From the NCBI GenBank assembly GCA_037447655.1, contig JBBHKE010003190.1, forward strand, positions 365,424-429,423: 64,000 nucleotides of DNA, written 5' to 3'. The stretch comes from Zygnema cylindricum. Lineage: Eukaryota > Streptophyta > Zygnematophyceae > Zygnematales > Zygnemataceae. A program made the position numbers and the translations under genes. This document shows, in pieces, positions 20,137 through 31,672 of this stretch (position 1 is the stretch's first letter; every line of letters starts with the position of its first letter). The notes under the pieces were generated by a model. The model did no database searches. It was not told the DNA's origin and was given only the letters and a program-made list of their open reading frames with translations.

Positions 20137-22906
20137 TGCATGTTTTTCGCTGCTGCCAAACTGAGGAGAATACTTACCGATGGGAAGCGAACAATTGGAG
20201 CAAAAGTCTCCTCATAGTCAATCCCCTTCTTTTGGGTGAACCCCTTTGCTACGAATTAAGCCTTATATCTCTCAATGGTATTATCTGGGTTCAATTTTGA
20301 TTAAAGACCCATTTACAGCTAATTAGTTTTGTGTCCGGAGGGCGGTCCGCTAGTTCCCAAGTATTTGCTTTTATGATGGAGGCAAACAAATCATTTATGG
20401 CTCTAATCCATTTGTCTTTCTCCGGAGTGTTCACTGCCTCCAAGTATGACTGAGGCTCATCTGGGTAAGAAAGCTTAGTTACCTTGTGAGCGGCCTGTTT
20501 TTCTTGTATTATGTTGCTACTTTTTCTCCCTCCCTCAAACTTCAAAGTTGGGATAGAGGGAAGTCTTGAATTTCTCCTTATTGTCTCATCGGCTCTCCTA
20601 TACATGGAAGCTGGTTCCGGTTCCTCCTCTTTTGTCTCCTCGAAGTCTATAGGATTATGTGAGGTGTCCGGTGGATCTCTTATATATTGGATATCCCATG
20701 AATCTGCAATCCTTGTTTTACTCATGTCCTTTTCGGGAAAGATGTATTCTTTTTTACCTTTGGACTCAAATCTGATTCTTATCTTATTAGTATATTTAAA
20801 GGGGTCAAATGACTTCCCTTCATCCATGAAAACTAGGTGCTTGACCAAAATGATATCTATCTTTGTTAGATCATAGACTCTATATCCCTTGACATCCTCA
20901 TCATATCCCACAAAGTATCCAATTTTTCCCTTAGCATCTAGTTTCTAGTTTTTCCTATCCGTATCAAGACAGTAAACTTGGCTACCGAATACTCTTAGGT
21001 GAGAGATATCTGGTTTACTTCCAACCCATCTCTCATAAGTTGTCATTCCCTTTACAACTGAGGTGAGGACTTTATTCTTAATGTAGTTGGCACAATTCAT
21101 GGTTTTTAACCAAAATCTCTTTTGTATTTTCTCGTCGGCCAACATACTGCATGCACTATCTCTTAGTGTTCGGTTCAACCACTCACCTACCCCATTTTAT
21201 TTTGAGTTATATAGTACAGTTTTTTGGTGCTGAACTCCCTCATCTCTCAAATATTCCTCAAATTGGTTAGAGGTATATCCCCCCTCATTATCACTCCTTA
21301 TTCTCTTAATGTGGGTTCTATGCAACTTCTCATTCCAAGCTGTATATTTTTTGAAGTAAGTTGATGTTTCAGTCTTTATTTTTAGGAAGTACACTCTAGA
21401 GTATCTAGACCATTCATTGGTTATTGTCAATATAGACCTCTTTCCTCCAACGGAAGGTACTTTTGCTGGTCCCCAGATATCTGTGTGGACCACATCCAGT
21501 ACTTTCTCTCCTCTATATGTGGCGGATTTGGGAAATGGAAGTCTGTGAGCCTTACCTTGAGCACAACCACTACAATCTTCTATCATTTCATTATCCCCAA
21601 ACTGAATGCCTTCTACTACTCCAAGCTTTTTCATTTCCCTCAACTTCTCAAAATACACATGCCCCAATCGCTTATGCCAAATCATCAACTTTGGGACACA
21701 AACATAGTAAGCATTCTTCTTTTCATTACTCAGTTTAAGCCCAAACATTCCTTGGCTACTCTATTTGCCATCAAGTAGAATTCGTCCCCATACCTAGATG
21801 TAAAGACTCCCTTTCTAGTGAAGGTATCAAATTTTTTGTCACCTAACACTGACGTAGAGACAAGATTTTTAGTCAGTTGAAGAATATAGAGTACATCTGA
21901 GAAGATGAGTATAGAAGTCTTTCCCTCCACTAAGTCTTTCAAATCTACTGACCCCACTTGATATGTTATAACCACTCTCCCATCCGGATACTCTATCTTC
22001 ACTGTAGGGATTTTTCTTATCTTAGTAAAGAGATGCTTATCACGTCACAGATGCATGGATGCACCTCAGTCGATAATTCATCTTTCTTGTGGAGCTTCCC
22101 GAATTGCTCCGAGAGCATACTTCTGTTTCCGAGGGATCTCTTTCTTTTCCAGAATCTCTTCAAGAACAAGCTCTATATCCTCCTCTTCAGAGGACTCGTC
22201 CTCAATTTCTCCTCTCACTTTTTGGTCACAAGTGCTTTCTTCTTCCATCCGGAAAGATCCCCTCCACGGTTCTCTTGGAGCCTCAGCTCTGATTGCTTGA
22301 CACAATGTGCTATGAAGTGTCCTGAGTTTTTGGAAAAGTGACAAAGACCCTTTGGGGGCCTCGGTCCTCCATATTGATCTCTCTCTCTTTTGAATGGTTT
22401 ATTCAGATCCTTTTCCCATCGGTTTCCTCTTACAGCCAGAGCTTCGATGCTCATTCCCCCCCTCCTAATATAATTTGTGTTTTGCTGCACAAGTATCATC
22501 CGGACCAGTGTGTTCCACTTCTATGAACTGTCAATCATTTCTTGTACTCGGTACACAATGTTTTCATACTCGTCGGGTAACTTCATGGTGAGGGTGTTGA
22601 ATTTCATTTTCATTGTACGGGTCCACCCGACACTCTCCATCTCCATATATAAACAAGAGAGGTCATTACAATAGTCTAGCATTTCCCCCCATTTGTAAGT
22701 ATAATTCCCCAGCTTTTGTTCGGCCAACTGGAGCTCCTAAATAGTACCAGCTCTATATATTTCCACCAAACTCACCCTCAACTCCTCGGCCTTGTAAATG
22801 TGAAGGATGGGGGTTGCTAAAGCCTGAGTGAGGTGTCTTAGAATGAAATTTTAGGCAGCCATGTTGATGTCATCCCACGTTTGGGTGTCGTTCTCACAGT
22901 CTTCAC
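20137..22906 (-). pseudogene. Cop2 gag-pol, middle part
   Basis: Minus-strand continuation of Cop2. Reading down from 22906: Gag (LGNYTYKWGEMLDYCNDLSCLYMEMESVG region), a decayed CCHC (LCHFSKNSGHFIAHC at about 22290-22345, second Cys replaced by Ser), a protease region whose DSG is degraded at about 22070, and pre-integrase MIWHKRLGHV and CSGCAQGKAHRLPFPK. Then come integrase HTDIWGPAKVPS and SDNEGGYTSNQF, and the linker GYDEDVKGYRVYDLTK with MDEGKSFDPFKY. It is broken by many stops. The Gag N-terminus continues at 29366 beyond the inserted Cop3. Confidence 0.8.
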
Positions 22907-22911
22907 GATCG
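22907..22911. repeat. Cop3 target-site duplication, left
   Basis: GATCG, identical to 29361-29365 at the other end of Cop3. Cop2 gag reads on across the pair. Confidence 0.93.
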
Positions 22912-23960
22912 TGAAACTCTGAGACCTCCATAAGTCCTCAGAGTGGACAGCTTCCAAGAAGCCTCTAGGATAATCCTGACCCCTTTGTGTTTAAGCAAAA
23001 ATAACTGCCACCCTGGCAGACAAAAACTCAGACCAACTTCACCCCTGTGAAGACAAGACTCCCCTGAGTCGATAGCAAAAAGAATCTCTGAATTTGCTCC
23101 CCTGAGCAGTAAGTTATGGAGGGTCAAAGTTGACCTTTTGTACAGAAGCTCTCTGGGAGAGAGGATCCTATCTTCTAATTTTTCTAAGTCCTATCTCTCT
23201 CACAGACTCTATCTACTGATGTACGGAACCAATCAGAATTGAGTTCCGTACGCAAAAGTACAGCTGCCGGTGTACTTTATGTACGGACATTGTACGACAT
23301 GGCCAAAATGTCGACACATGTCAAATCCGGATTCGGTGCCATAATCTCCCGAGTTTCCACAATCCAACGGAATTTTGCCACGCGTCATCCGATGTGGCGA
23401 TGGCCACAAACCGCTGAAATCTTCCTCCGCGATCTCGGCGCTAATTCCGGCCGTCCGATTAAATTCGGCTTTAATCGTAGCCGTAATAAATACATGCGCG
23501 GTATTTGTTTCATTTACGAAACAAATGCGCGGTACTGATTTATGTCCGTACCGTAAGTCGTACATTACATATTACTGGATCTATGTATCCCGTAATTAAT
23601 TCTAGTTAAATGGTTTATCGCTTGTATACATATATAAATAATTATCAAATTATATGCTAGGTAACACTACCGCTAGATGAAACGGCTAAGGCTACCGGCT
23701 ACATTGTGTCTGCCGGCCGGCAGGTACAAGGATCAAATCCTGCCGCCGGCACATACATTTTAATTAAAAATATAAACCCTAATATAAAATTCCCGTAAAC
23801 CTCTGGATAACCAAGGTAGCCATGGCTCTAGCTTCCTCTCCAATTTCTCAGTGACTGCGACAAGTTTGAGAGTTGGAGAGAGAAGTTAGAGATAGACTGC
23901 CTCGACTTCTATATTTCTTTTCAGACCTAGAAAATACTAATAAAACCATTAGTTTCTACA
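22912..23960 (-). mobile_element. Cop3 3' LTR
   Basis: 1049 bp, minus-strand TGTAGAAACTAATGG ... GAGTTTCA. It is almost identical to the LTR at 28313-29360; about ten differences were found by eye (for example cccgag/ccggag near 23346, and taata/tata near 23485). It carries a hairpin with ATTTGTTTC arms at 23496-23533, GTAC inverted words at 23245-23300, and an antisense tRNA-like segment at 23675-23760. Confidence 0.95.
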
Positions 23961-23973
23961 CTCCCCTTATTTT
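23961..23973 (-). other. Cop3 polypurine tract
   Basis: aaaataaggggag on the minus strand, directly between the gag-pol stop and the 3' LTR. This is the plus-strand DNA primer site. The same tract occurs in Cop4, Cop5, Cop6 and Cop9. Confidence 0.85.
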
Positions 23974-26900
23974 CTAGTCAATCTTTAATTTCAGACCACA
24001 CTTCTCCCTGCAAAAAATTAGCTTAGGGGAAGGCACAGGTTTGGTCATCATATCTGCTACCATCTCACTATCTGGTCTGTACTCTAAACTGATTATTTTG
24101 TTTTCTACTTTCTCTCTAACAAAGCTGAGTCTGATGTCCATGTGTTTGGCTTTAAAATGGTGTTTAGGATTGGCAGAAATAGCGATTGCTGCCTGATTAT
24201 CACAAAATATTTTCTGCACACCACTCTTAAGGTGACCAAGCTCACCAATCAAAGACTTGACCCACATCAATTCTTTTACAGCAGAGCAAGAGGCCATATA
24301 CTCAGCCTCCATGGTGGACTGAGCAATAACCTTTTGCTGTTTGCTACTCCAACAGCAAGCCTCATCACCCACATATAATACATATCCAGAAGTACATCTC
24401 CTCATCGGAGCATCACCATAACTGGCATCACTCCAAGTAGTGATGTCAGTATTCTCCCCACCCAAATGCAACCATAGATCTCTAGTTCCTACCAAGTATC
24501 TAAGGACTCTCTTAGCTGCCTCCCAATCCTTCTTAGTGGGAGCATTTAGACTTCTACTCAGCACTCCTACAGCTGCAGCTAAATCCGGCCGGGTACAATT
24601 CATAAAATAGATTAGACTTCCCACTACTTGCCTGTAAGAAATAGTCTGCATGAACTTCTGTTCTTCAGGAGATAATTCCTCGTCTAAGACTATGACTCCT
24701 TCTTCCTCACTCCCCTCACTTCCCTTCTTCAATTCCATTGGAGTTGTGCAACTATTAGCTTTATCCATTTGAAATTTTTCAAGCATGTTTCCTATTGCTT
24801 CCTTTTGAGTCAATCTTATAATTTTTCTTTTTCGGTCTCTCTCTACTTGAATTCCCAAAATATATTTTGCTTCCCCCATATCCTTCATTTCAAATCTCCC
24901 CTTAAGATCGGTTTTCAGTTTATTAATTTTTTCCATTGATTTACTTAAAACAAGCAAATCATCAACATAAATTGCAATATATATAAAACCTTCCTCATCT
25001 TCGAAAACATAGATTGAGTGATCTGAGCTGATCCGAATATATCCTAGACCGGTAAGAAACTCATCAAGCTTCTTATTCCACTGTCGGGGCGCCTGTTTCA
25101 AACCATAAAGAGATTTAATCAGCCGGCATACCTTACTCTCCTCTCCTTCTTCCACAAACCCTTCGGGTTGTCGCATGAAGATCTCCTCTTCTAATTCTCC
25201 ATGCAAAAAGGCTGTTTTGACGTCCATCTGGTGCACTTCCATGTCTTCCGCCGCTGCTAAACTGAGAAGTATGCGGACGGAGGGAAATCTGACCACCGGG
25301 GCAAAGGTTTCCTCGTAGTCAATTCCTTCCTTTTGTGTAAATCCCTTTGCCACTAATCTGGCCTTGTAGCGCTCGATTGTGTTATCTGGGTTCAGTTTCA
25401 GTTTGAAAACCCACTTACAACCGATTGGTTTTCGGTTAGGTGGACAGTCCACCAGCTCCCAAGTATCGGCTGCCATGATTGAAGCCATCTCCTCATTGAT
25501 GGCTGTCTTCCACCGGTTTCTTTCTGGACAAGTCATCGCCTCTCGATAAGTTTGAGGTTCATCTTGATGAGATAGTTTAGTTACCTTGTTATTAACCTGT
25601 TTTTCTTGCAGTCTTTTGCTACTTCTCCTCCCTCCCTCAAAATCTGAGGCCGGAATAGATGGTTCTCGTGGATTCTTTCGAACAAACTCGGCTTCTCCCC
25701 TATCCCTTGATTCCGAATCAATTTCCACCACGTCTTCCGCTTCGAGTAGAGTTGTCACAGGAGTTTCCACAGCCGAGTCCTTTTCGGTCTGATTTGTTCC
25801 TGCAAGAATGTCATCGTCTCTAAAACCTGGATAGTTAGGAAGCTCAAAGTCATCAGAATTTTCTGACTCAAATCTGATTTTTACTGACTTTGTATATTTG
25901 AAGGGATCCACAGACTTTCCTTCATCCATAACTACTAGATGCTTTACTAAGATTATATCTTCTCTTTTTAGATCATAAACTCTATATCCTTTAACATCCT
26001 CATCATATCCTAATAAGTATCCCGGTTTTCCTTTAGGATCTAGCTTCCAATTGGACCGATCAGTATCTAGACTGAATACTTGACTGCCGAAAACCTTTAA
26101 ATGAGATAAGTCTGGTTTCCGGCCTGTCCATCTCTCATAAGGTGTTTGATCTTTTATAGCTGAAGTAAGAACTCTATTTTTGAGGTAATTAGCACAGTTC
26201 ATTGCTTCTGCCTAAAACCTTTTTCCTATCTTCTTATCCGACAACATACTTCTAGCACTATCACTTAGTGTTCTATTTAACCTTTCAGCTACCCCATTCT
26301 GTTCAGGATTTTCTGGCACTGTCTTTTGGTGTTGAACCCCATCTTCCCTCAAAAAATCCTCAAACTGGTTAGAAGTATACTCTCCACCATTGTCACTCCT
26401 TACTCTCTTGATTGGAGTTTCATGGAGTTTTTCGCTCCATGCTTTATATTGTCTAAAACAGTCCTCAGCTTTTGACTTGTTTTTCAAAAAATATACTCGG
26501 GAATACCGAGACCAATCATCAGTTATAGTCATCATAAATCTCTTCCCCCCCGGTGAGGGCACTCTAGCCGGTCCCCAAATATCTGTGTGTACTAGATCTA
26601 GAAGTTTTTCTCCCTTGTAGGTGGCTGTTTTTGGAAAGGGTAATCTGTGTGCTTTACCTTGAGCACACCCACTACAATCACTTATATCATCACTCTCACT
26701 GAACTGAATCCCTTCCACCACTCCCATCTTTTTCATCTCTCTTAACTTATCTAGATTCACATGCCCAAGCCTCTTATGCCACATCATAATATCATAAACA
26801 CCAGCATAATAAAGTTTCTTCGTTTCATTACTTAAGATCAGCCTAAACATCCCATGGCTACCTTTCTCTGCAATGAAATAGACATCCTCCTCAAAACTAG

Positions 26901-28332
26901 CAGTAAAGACTCCTTCCCTAGTGCTAGTGAAAAAACCCTTATCATCTAATACTGATGTAGAGATAAGGTTTTTGTTCAACTCCGGAATAAGAAATACATC
27001 GGAGAATGTTAATATGGATGTCTTTCCTTCAACTAACACTTTCAGATCTACCGATCCTACAAGAGTAGTGGTGACTATCCTCCCATCCCCGTACTCTATC
27101 TCTACGGTGGGAATCTTTCTTATCTTAGTGAACAGGTGTCTATCCTTACACATGTGCATTGAGGCACCTGAATCTATAATCCAGCATGCTTCACCTTTCA
27201 ATCCACCGTAAGCACATTTCTGCCTTCGTGGAATTTCAACCTCAGTTTTCGCCTCCAACTCCTCATCCAAAAGGAGCTTATCGTCCTCGTCCTCGGATTC
27301 CGCCTCAAGTACCTGTGTGACAAGGGCCTTTTTCTTTCCTCTCGGGGTACCACCGGTCTGCCCCTCCTTTAACCGAAGCTCGGTTAGCTTGGTGCACTCT
27401 GCCATATAGTGCCCAGGTTTCTTACAAAAATGACATAAACCTTTGGGAGCCCTTGGTTGGAACTCGCCAACCTGTTTTTCCCGCTCCCTACCCCCATAGT
27501 TTCTGACTGGTTTCCGGGAATCCTTGTTCTTCCAATCGGTCGCTGTTGCCAAGGCTTGGCCACTCTTTCCTCCCCTTCGGATCTCAATCGTATTCTCTCG
27601 AACGAGAATCATCCCTACCACTGAGTTCCATATCCACCTTGAGTCCGGCAAGTCCTGCGCACGGTTGACTATGTTCTCGAACTCATCAGGTAACTTCATT
27701 AGTAAACAGTTAACTTTTTCTTTTTCACTAAAAACTTTACCCGCACTCTCTAGCTCCATGAAGAGTGTAGCAAGCTCATTGCAAAAATCCAACATATTTC
27801 CCCCTTTGTATACATACTCCTTAACTTTCTGATCAGCCAACTGTTGTTGCTGAATCGTACCACTTCGGTACATCTCTATGAGAGCCATCCAAAGATCGGA
27901 TGCCCTCTCTACCTGCAAATGAGGACATGCAAGTCCTTGAGTGAGATGGCGTAGGATGAAGTGCTTTGCCGCCATATTGTTGAAGTCCCAGGTTTCAGTA
28001 TCATTCTCCTCGTTCCTCGGAATAGGTGACATGAATGCTAAACCAGTTGCTATTGGTGTGGTCGCCTCCTTCTCCTTTCCTTTGTCCACCACCTCTCCTT
28101 CCTTTGTTTCCTCCGTTGAAGGTGAATCCTCATTCCTGGTGAATCTGCTTCCTTTAAACCCTGGAGGAATTCCAAGACTTGATGGACGCCCCAATCGTCC
28201 ACTCACTATCCCCCAAAACCTTTTTTCGCATAGAGCTCCTATCATCATACTTTCCCAGTATATGAAGCCAGTTCCATTAAATATTGGTACCCTAGAGGGT
28301 GGGCCCATAACCTGAAACTCTGAGACCTCCAT
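23974..28332 (-). pseudogene. Cop3 gag-pol polyprotein, one nonsense codon
   Basis: Full-length Ty1/copia Gag-Pol in one phase, about 1450 codons. Counting from the LTR-encoded ATG at 28332: Gag core 9-290, CCHC knuckle C300-C303-H308-C313, protease DSG at 387-389, integrase zinc residues H519, H524, C553, C556, and integrase catalytic D584, D647, E683. The reverse transcriptase has YVDD at about 1122-1125, and the RNase H has the SDASY, MEAEYMA and FCDNQAAIA motifs. It ends KLKID just before the polypurine tract. The only break I find is TAG at 26212-26214, where relatives have TGG (Trp) in KRFWAEAMNCANY. Domain order PR-IN-RT-RH is diagnostic of Copia. A second ATG at 28308 lies in the primer site. 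Catalytic residues are intact, so this is the youngest and best preserved element here, but as read it ends after integrase. Confidence 0.93.
28298..28312 (-). other. Cop3 primer-binding site (half-tRNA type)
   Basis: GGTTATGGGCCCACC on the minus strand, beginning on the base after the 5' LTR end. It is complementary to nucleotides 25-39 (anticodon stem-loop) of plant initiator tRNA-Met and not to a tRNA 3' end. The ATG inside it is in frame with Gag. Confidence 0.85.
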
Positions 28333-29360
28333 AAGTCCTCAGAGTGGACAGCTTCCAAGAAGCCTCTAGGATAATCCTGACCCCTTTGTGTTTAAGCAAA
28401 AATAACTGCCACCCTGGCAGACAAAAACTCTAACCAACTTCACCCCTGTGAAGACAAGACTCCCCTGAGTCGATAGCAAAAAGAATCTCTGAATTTGCTC
28501 CCCTGAGCAGTAAGTTATGGAGGGTCAAAGTTGACCTTTTGTACAGAAGCTCTCTGGGAGAGAGGATCCTATCTTCTAATTTTTCCAAGTCCTATCTCTC
28601 TCACAGACTCTATCTACTGATGTACGGAACCAATCAGAATTGAGTTCCGTACGCAAAAGTACAGCTGCCGGTGTACTTTATGTACGGACATTGTACGACA
28701 TGGCCAAAATGTCGACACATGTCAAATCCGGATTCGGTGCCATAATCTCCGGAGTTTCCACAATCCAACGGAATTTTGCCACGCGTCATCCGATGTGGGG
28801 ATGGCCACAAACCGCCGAAATCTTCCTCCGCGATCTCGGCGCTAATTCCGGCCGTCCGATTAAATTCGGCTTTAATCGTAGCCGTATAAATACATGCGCG
28901 GTATTTGTTTCATTTACGAAACAAATGCGCGGTACTGATTTATGTCCGTACCGTAAGTCGTACATTACATATTACTGGATCTATGTATCCCGTAATTAAT
29001 TCTAGTTAAATGGTTTATCGCTTGTATACATATATAAATAATTATCAAACTATATGCTAGGTAACACTACCGCTAGATGAAACGGCTAAGGCTACCGGCT
29101 ACATTGTGTCTGCCGGCCGGCAGGTACAAGGATCAAATCCTGCCGCCGGCACATACATTTTAATTAAAAATATAAACCCTAATATAAAATTCCCGTAAAC
29201 CTCAGGATAGCGAAGGTAGCCATGGCTCTAGCTTCCTCTCCAATTTCTCAGTGACTGCGACAAGTTTGAGAGTTGGAGAGAGAAGTTAGAGATAGACTGC
29301 CTCGACTTCTATATTTCTTTTCAGACCTAGAAAATACTAATAAAACCATTAGTTTCTACA
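28313..29360 (-). mobile_element. Cop3 5' LTR
   Basis: 1048 bp, near-identical partner of 22912-23960. Minus-strand TGTAGAAAC ... GTTTCA, followed by the primer site. The end contains ATG at 28332, 24 nt before the ATG in the primer site. The right flank is GATCG. Confidence 0.95.
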
Positions 29361-29365
29361 GATCG
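29361..29365. repeat. Cop3 target-site duplication, right
   Basis: GATCG, pairs with 22907-22911. Confidence 0.93.
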
Positions 29366-29650
29366 TGGCTCCGGGTGCCGTGGTAATATGATTAATTGGA
29401 GTAAGAGGCGTCTCCTTCTCCTTACCTTTTTCGGACATAGTGTTGTCCCAATCATCTGCCTCCCCTCTTCAGTTACAGCAGAGGTTCCTATAACAAACCT
29501 TATTCCACCAAAATCTGGTAGAGTTCCCTGAGGTGGACGTTTCACTTGTCCACTATAAATACCCCAGTATTGTTTTTCGCACAAGGCCCCTTTCATCATG
29601 GCTTTCTATTTGATGAACCCAGATCCATTGAAGGTGGGCACCCTAGAGGG
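29366..29650 (-). pseudogene. Cop2 gag, N-terminal part
   Basis: Minus-strand Gag start of Cop2: MMKGALCEKQYWGIYSGQV and LPDFGGIRFV match the Gag start of Cop3 (MMIGALCEKRFWGIVSGR). Upstream it joins the 5' LTR as GAATTGCA followed directly by CCCTCTAGGGTGCC, so the 13 bases corresponding to the primer site (GGTTATGGGCCCA) are deleted in this copy. Continues at 22906 across Cop3. Confidence 0.8.
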
Positions 29651-29768
29651 TGCAATTCTGTGTCCTCCATTGGAAAACAGGAATCAAGAAGCCTCTAGAT
29701 AACTTTTAAATAACCCACTTCAAGCCACAACCACTGCTGCCCAAGAGAGCAAACTAACAATCTGACTG
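29651..29768 (-). mobile_element. Cop2 5' LTR, first part (to the S2 insertion)
   Basis: Minus-strand LTR end GAATTGCA preceded by ATGGAGGACACA, matching the Cop2 3' LTR at 16688. It is interrupted after GACTG (29764-29768) by solo LTR S2 and continues at 30849. Confidence 0.85.
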
Positions 29769-30843
29769 TGTTGTCTATAGCCATTTTCAGCCATGGATTT
29801 ACCCTTGGAAGCACCACAAACTACCCAAATATAGCCTACTTTGAATCAACACATAATTCTACAGAAATAACAAAACAAGCTGAAACTACAATCAGAGATA
29901 GTTTCTAAGCTTTAGGATAACCTTACAAAGTTTCAGACAAAAAAATAAATAGATTGATCACATCATCTAGTCAAAGTTGCAGAAAAACAGTTTGGCACAA
30001 CTTTTATAAAATTGACCAACTTCACAATGAAGTAAAACACATACTAGATTTAAAATAGGCCTAAAAATCTTTGATAATATACAAAATACAAAGAGGAACA
30101 TACATGCAAAATTTCACATAATATTGCCAATTGATCTGAGAGCAATACTCAGAAAAATTTACCAAAAATGATCATATACAGTTTTTGGTACAGAAAGTTC
30201 CCTAAGTTCAAAAATGACTAAGTCCTACATGTATACCCTCACAAACTACACTACTAAGTTAGTCCACCAATCAGACGCCTTGTTGAATTACGGCGGCATA
30301 CCAGCCGTACGCTAACTTCCTCCTACATTCACTAGTGTTGTTATACCCGAAAACACAAGGTATGCCAAAAACTGATAAAACTACACTAATTAGATATTTA
30401 CAAAAAGACAAACCACTGTTGAACCAAAAATTTACGCAGACACGAAAGTATGCTTGTTGAGTCATCGAATCATTAATGTGGTATTCGTGAGTCATCATTT
30501 GTCGGCGGTCTTCCGTCCGCCGTCCGTGTACCCAAATCGACACCGTTAACCAAATGCCGCGTGTCACCAAAGTACTCAAAGTGTATCCGCGAACCGCAAT
30601 GGAAATTCCGAAATCTACTAGTCATTCTATTGTCGTAAATAATCTGCGCGATACTCCACGAGTAATCATACGCCACGTTCTTGTATTCAAGTCGCTGCTT
30701 TACAAACTGAATCCTCCAAATGAACCCGCACCGAATCACGTAAATCACAAATCGTTTGCTCCCCAAAATTACGTACGCCTCATACCGTATTATTAAGGCT
30801 ACACTAAAACAAATGTGTACGAAACTAAATATTTAAAACAACA
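29769..30843 (-). mobile_element. Solo LTR S2 (family Q) with TSD GACTG
   Basis: 1075 bp; the plus strand reads TGTTGTCTATAG ... TTTAAAACAACA, with GACTG at 29764-29768 and 30844-30848. Removing it restores the Cop2 LTR (aatctgac...cacctttgtgcag). The minus-strand 3' end is ATGGCTGAAAATGG...CAACA. This ATG is also in phase with a following G-GTT-ATG primer site. Confidence 0.93.
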
Positions 30844-30848
30844 GACTG

Positions 30849-31672
30849 CACCTTTGTGCAGCCTAGACTCCCTTAATTTTGTAGCATAAAGAATGACTGA
30901 AAACGACAAGGCAACCAATAAGTTATGAGCCGGCAAAGATGCCAATCTTATACAAAGCTCTCTTAGAGAGAGGTGGTTACCTACCAAATTTCCTAAGTCA
31001 TAAACCACTCTTACAACCCTTATCTACTGAAGTACGAACCAATCATATGACTGTAAAGTACAGAAAGGTACTACGACCGATGTACTTTCTGTACGACTTG
31101 TGTACAGTAAGGCCATTGAGTGGACGCCTGTCTCAATATGATTCGTCCTTATGCTTCTCGAGATTTTCGCGTTCCAATGTTATCCAGCCAGATGGCGCCA
31201 AGTCATGCCACGCCTAAAAATCGCCAAAACGGTCATTTCGAGATCTCAACGTTAGTATAGGCCGTCGGATCCACATTGGTTTTTCATGTGAGTAGTTGAA
31301 ACAAATGTCTAATTCATTAGTTTCGTGCGTGACGTGTACAATTATATTTTACACGCGTTCTATGTTTGCTATCCGCAATGCCGTTAATCGGACTAGTTTC
31401 TAAATAAATATCATGCTTAAATAAATATCAAACCCTATATAATGTAGCGCACTTCTACGACAGATCGGTTAGAGCTGACGGCTACGCCACGCTTTGCCGG
31501 TTGGAGGTTCGAGTCCTGCTAGACTGAACCTTTTGTTAAGAGTGATACAAGTCACTCTTTAGTCCTGCTTGTTGAACTAAGGCAGCCATGGCTCAACCAC
31601 CCTCTGTATCCTTTAGTGACTACAACAAGTATGGTGGCTAGAGAGAGGAGGTGGAGGCAGACTTGTCCTGCA
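30849..31672 (-). mobile_element. Cop2 5' LTR, second part, truncated
   Basis: Continues the LTR after S2. It holds GTAC words at 31050-31110, an antisense tRNA-like segment with a perfect B-box GGTTCGAGTCC at 31506-31516, and the agccatggctcaacc block. Compared with the 3' LTR it loses homology near 31665-31672, so about the first 80 bases of the LTR are missing and no target duplication can be checked. Confidence 0.8.

Noticed and set aside
26212-26214. TAG as a programmed readthrough stop in Cop3
   Set aside because: Cop5 and Cop6 have TGG at this codon, so it is more simply a point nonsense change; Copia elements normally use one frame.
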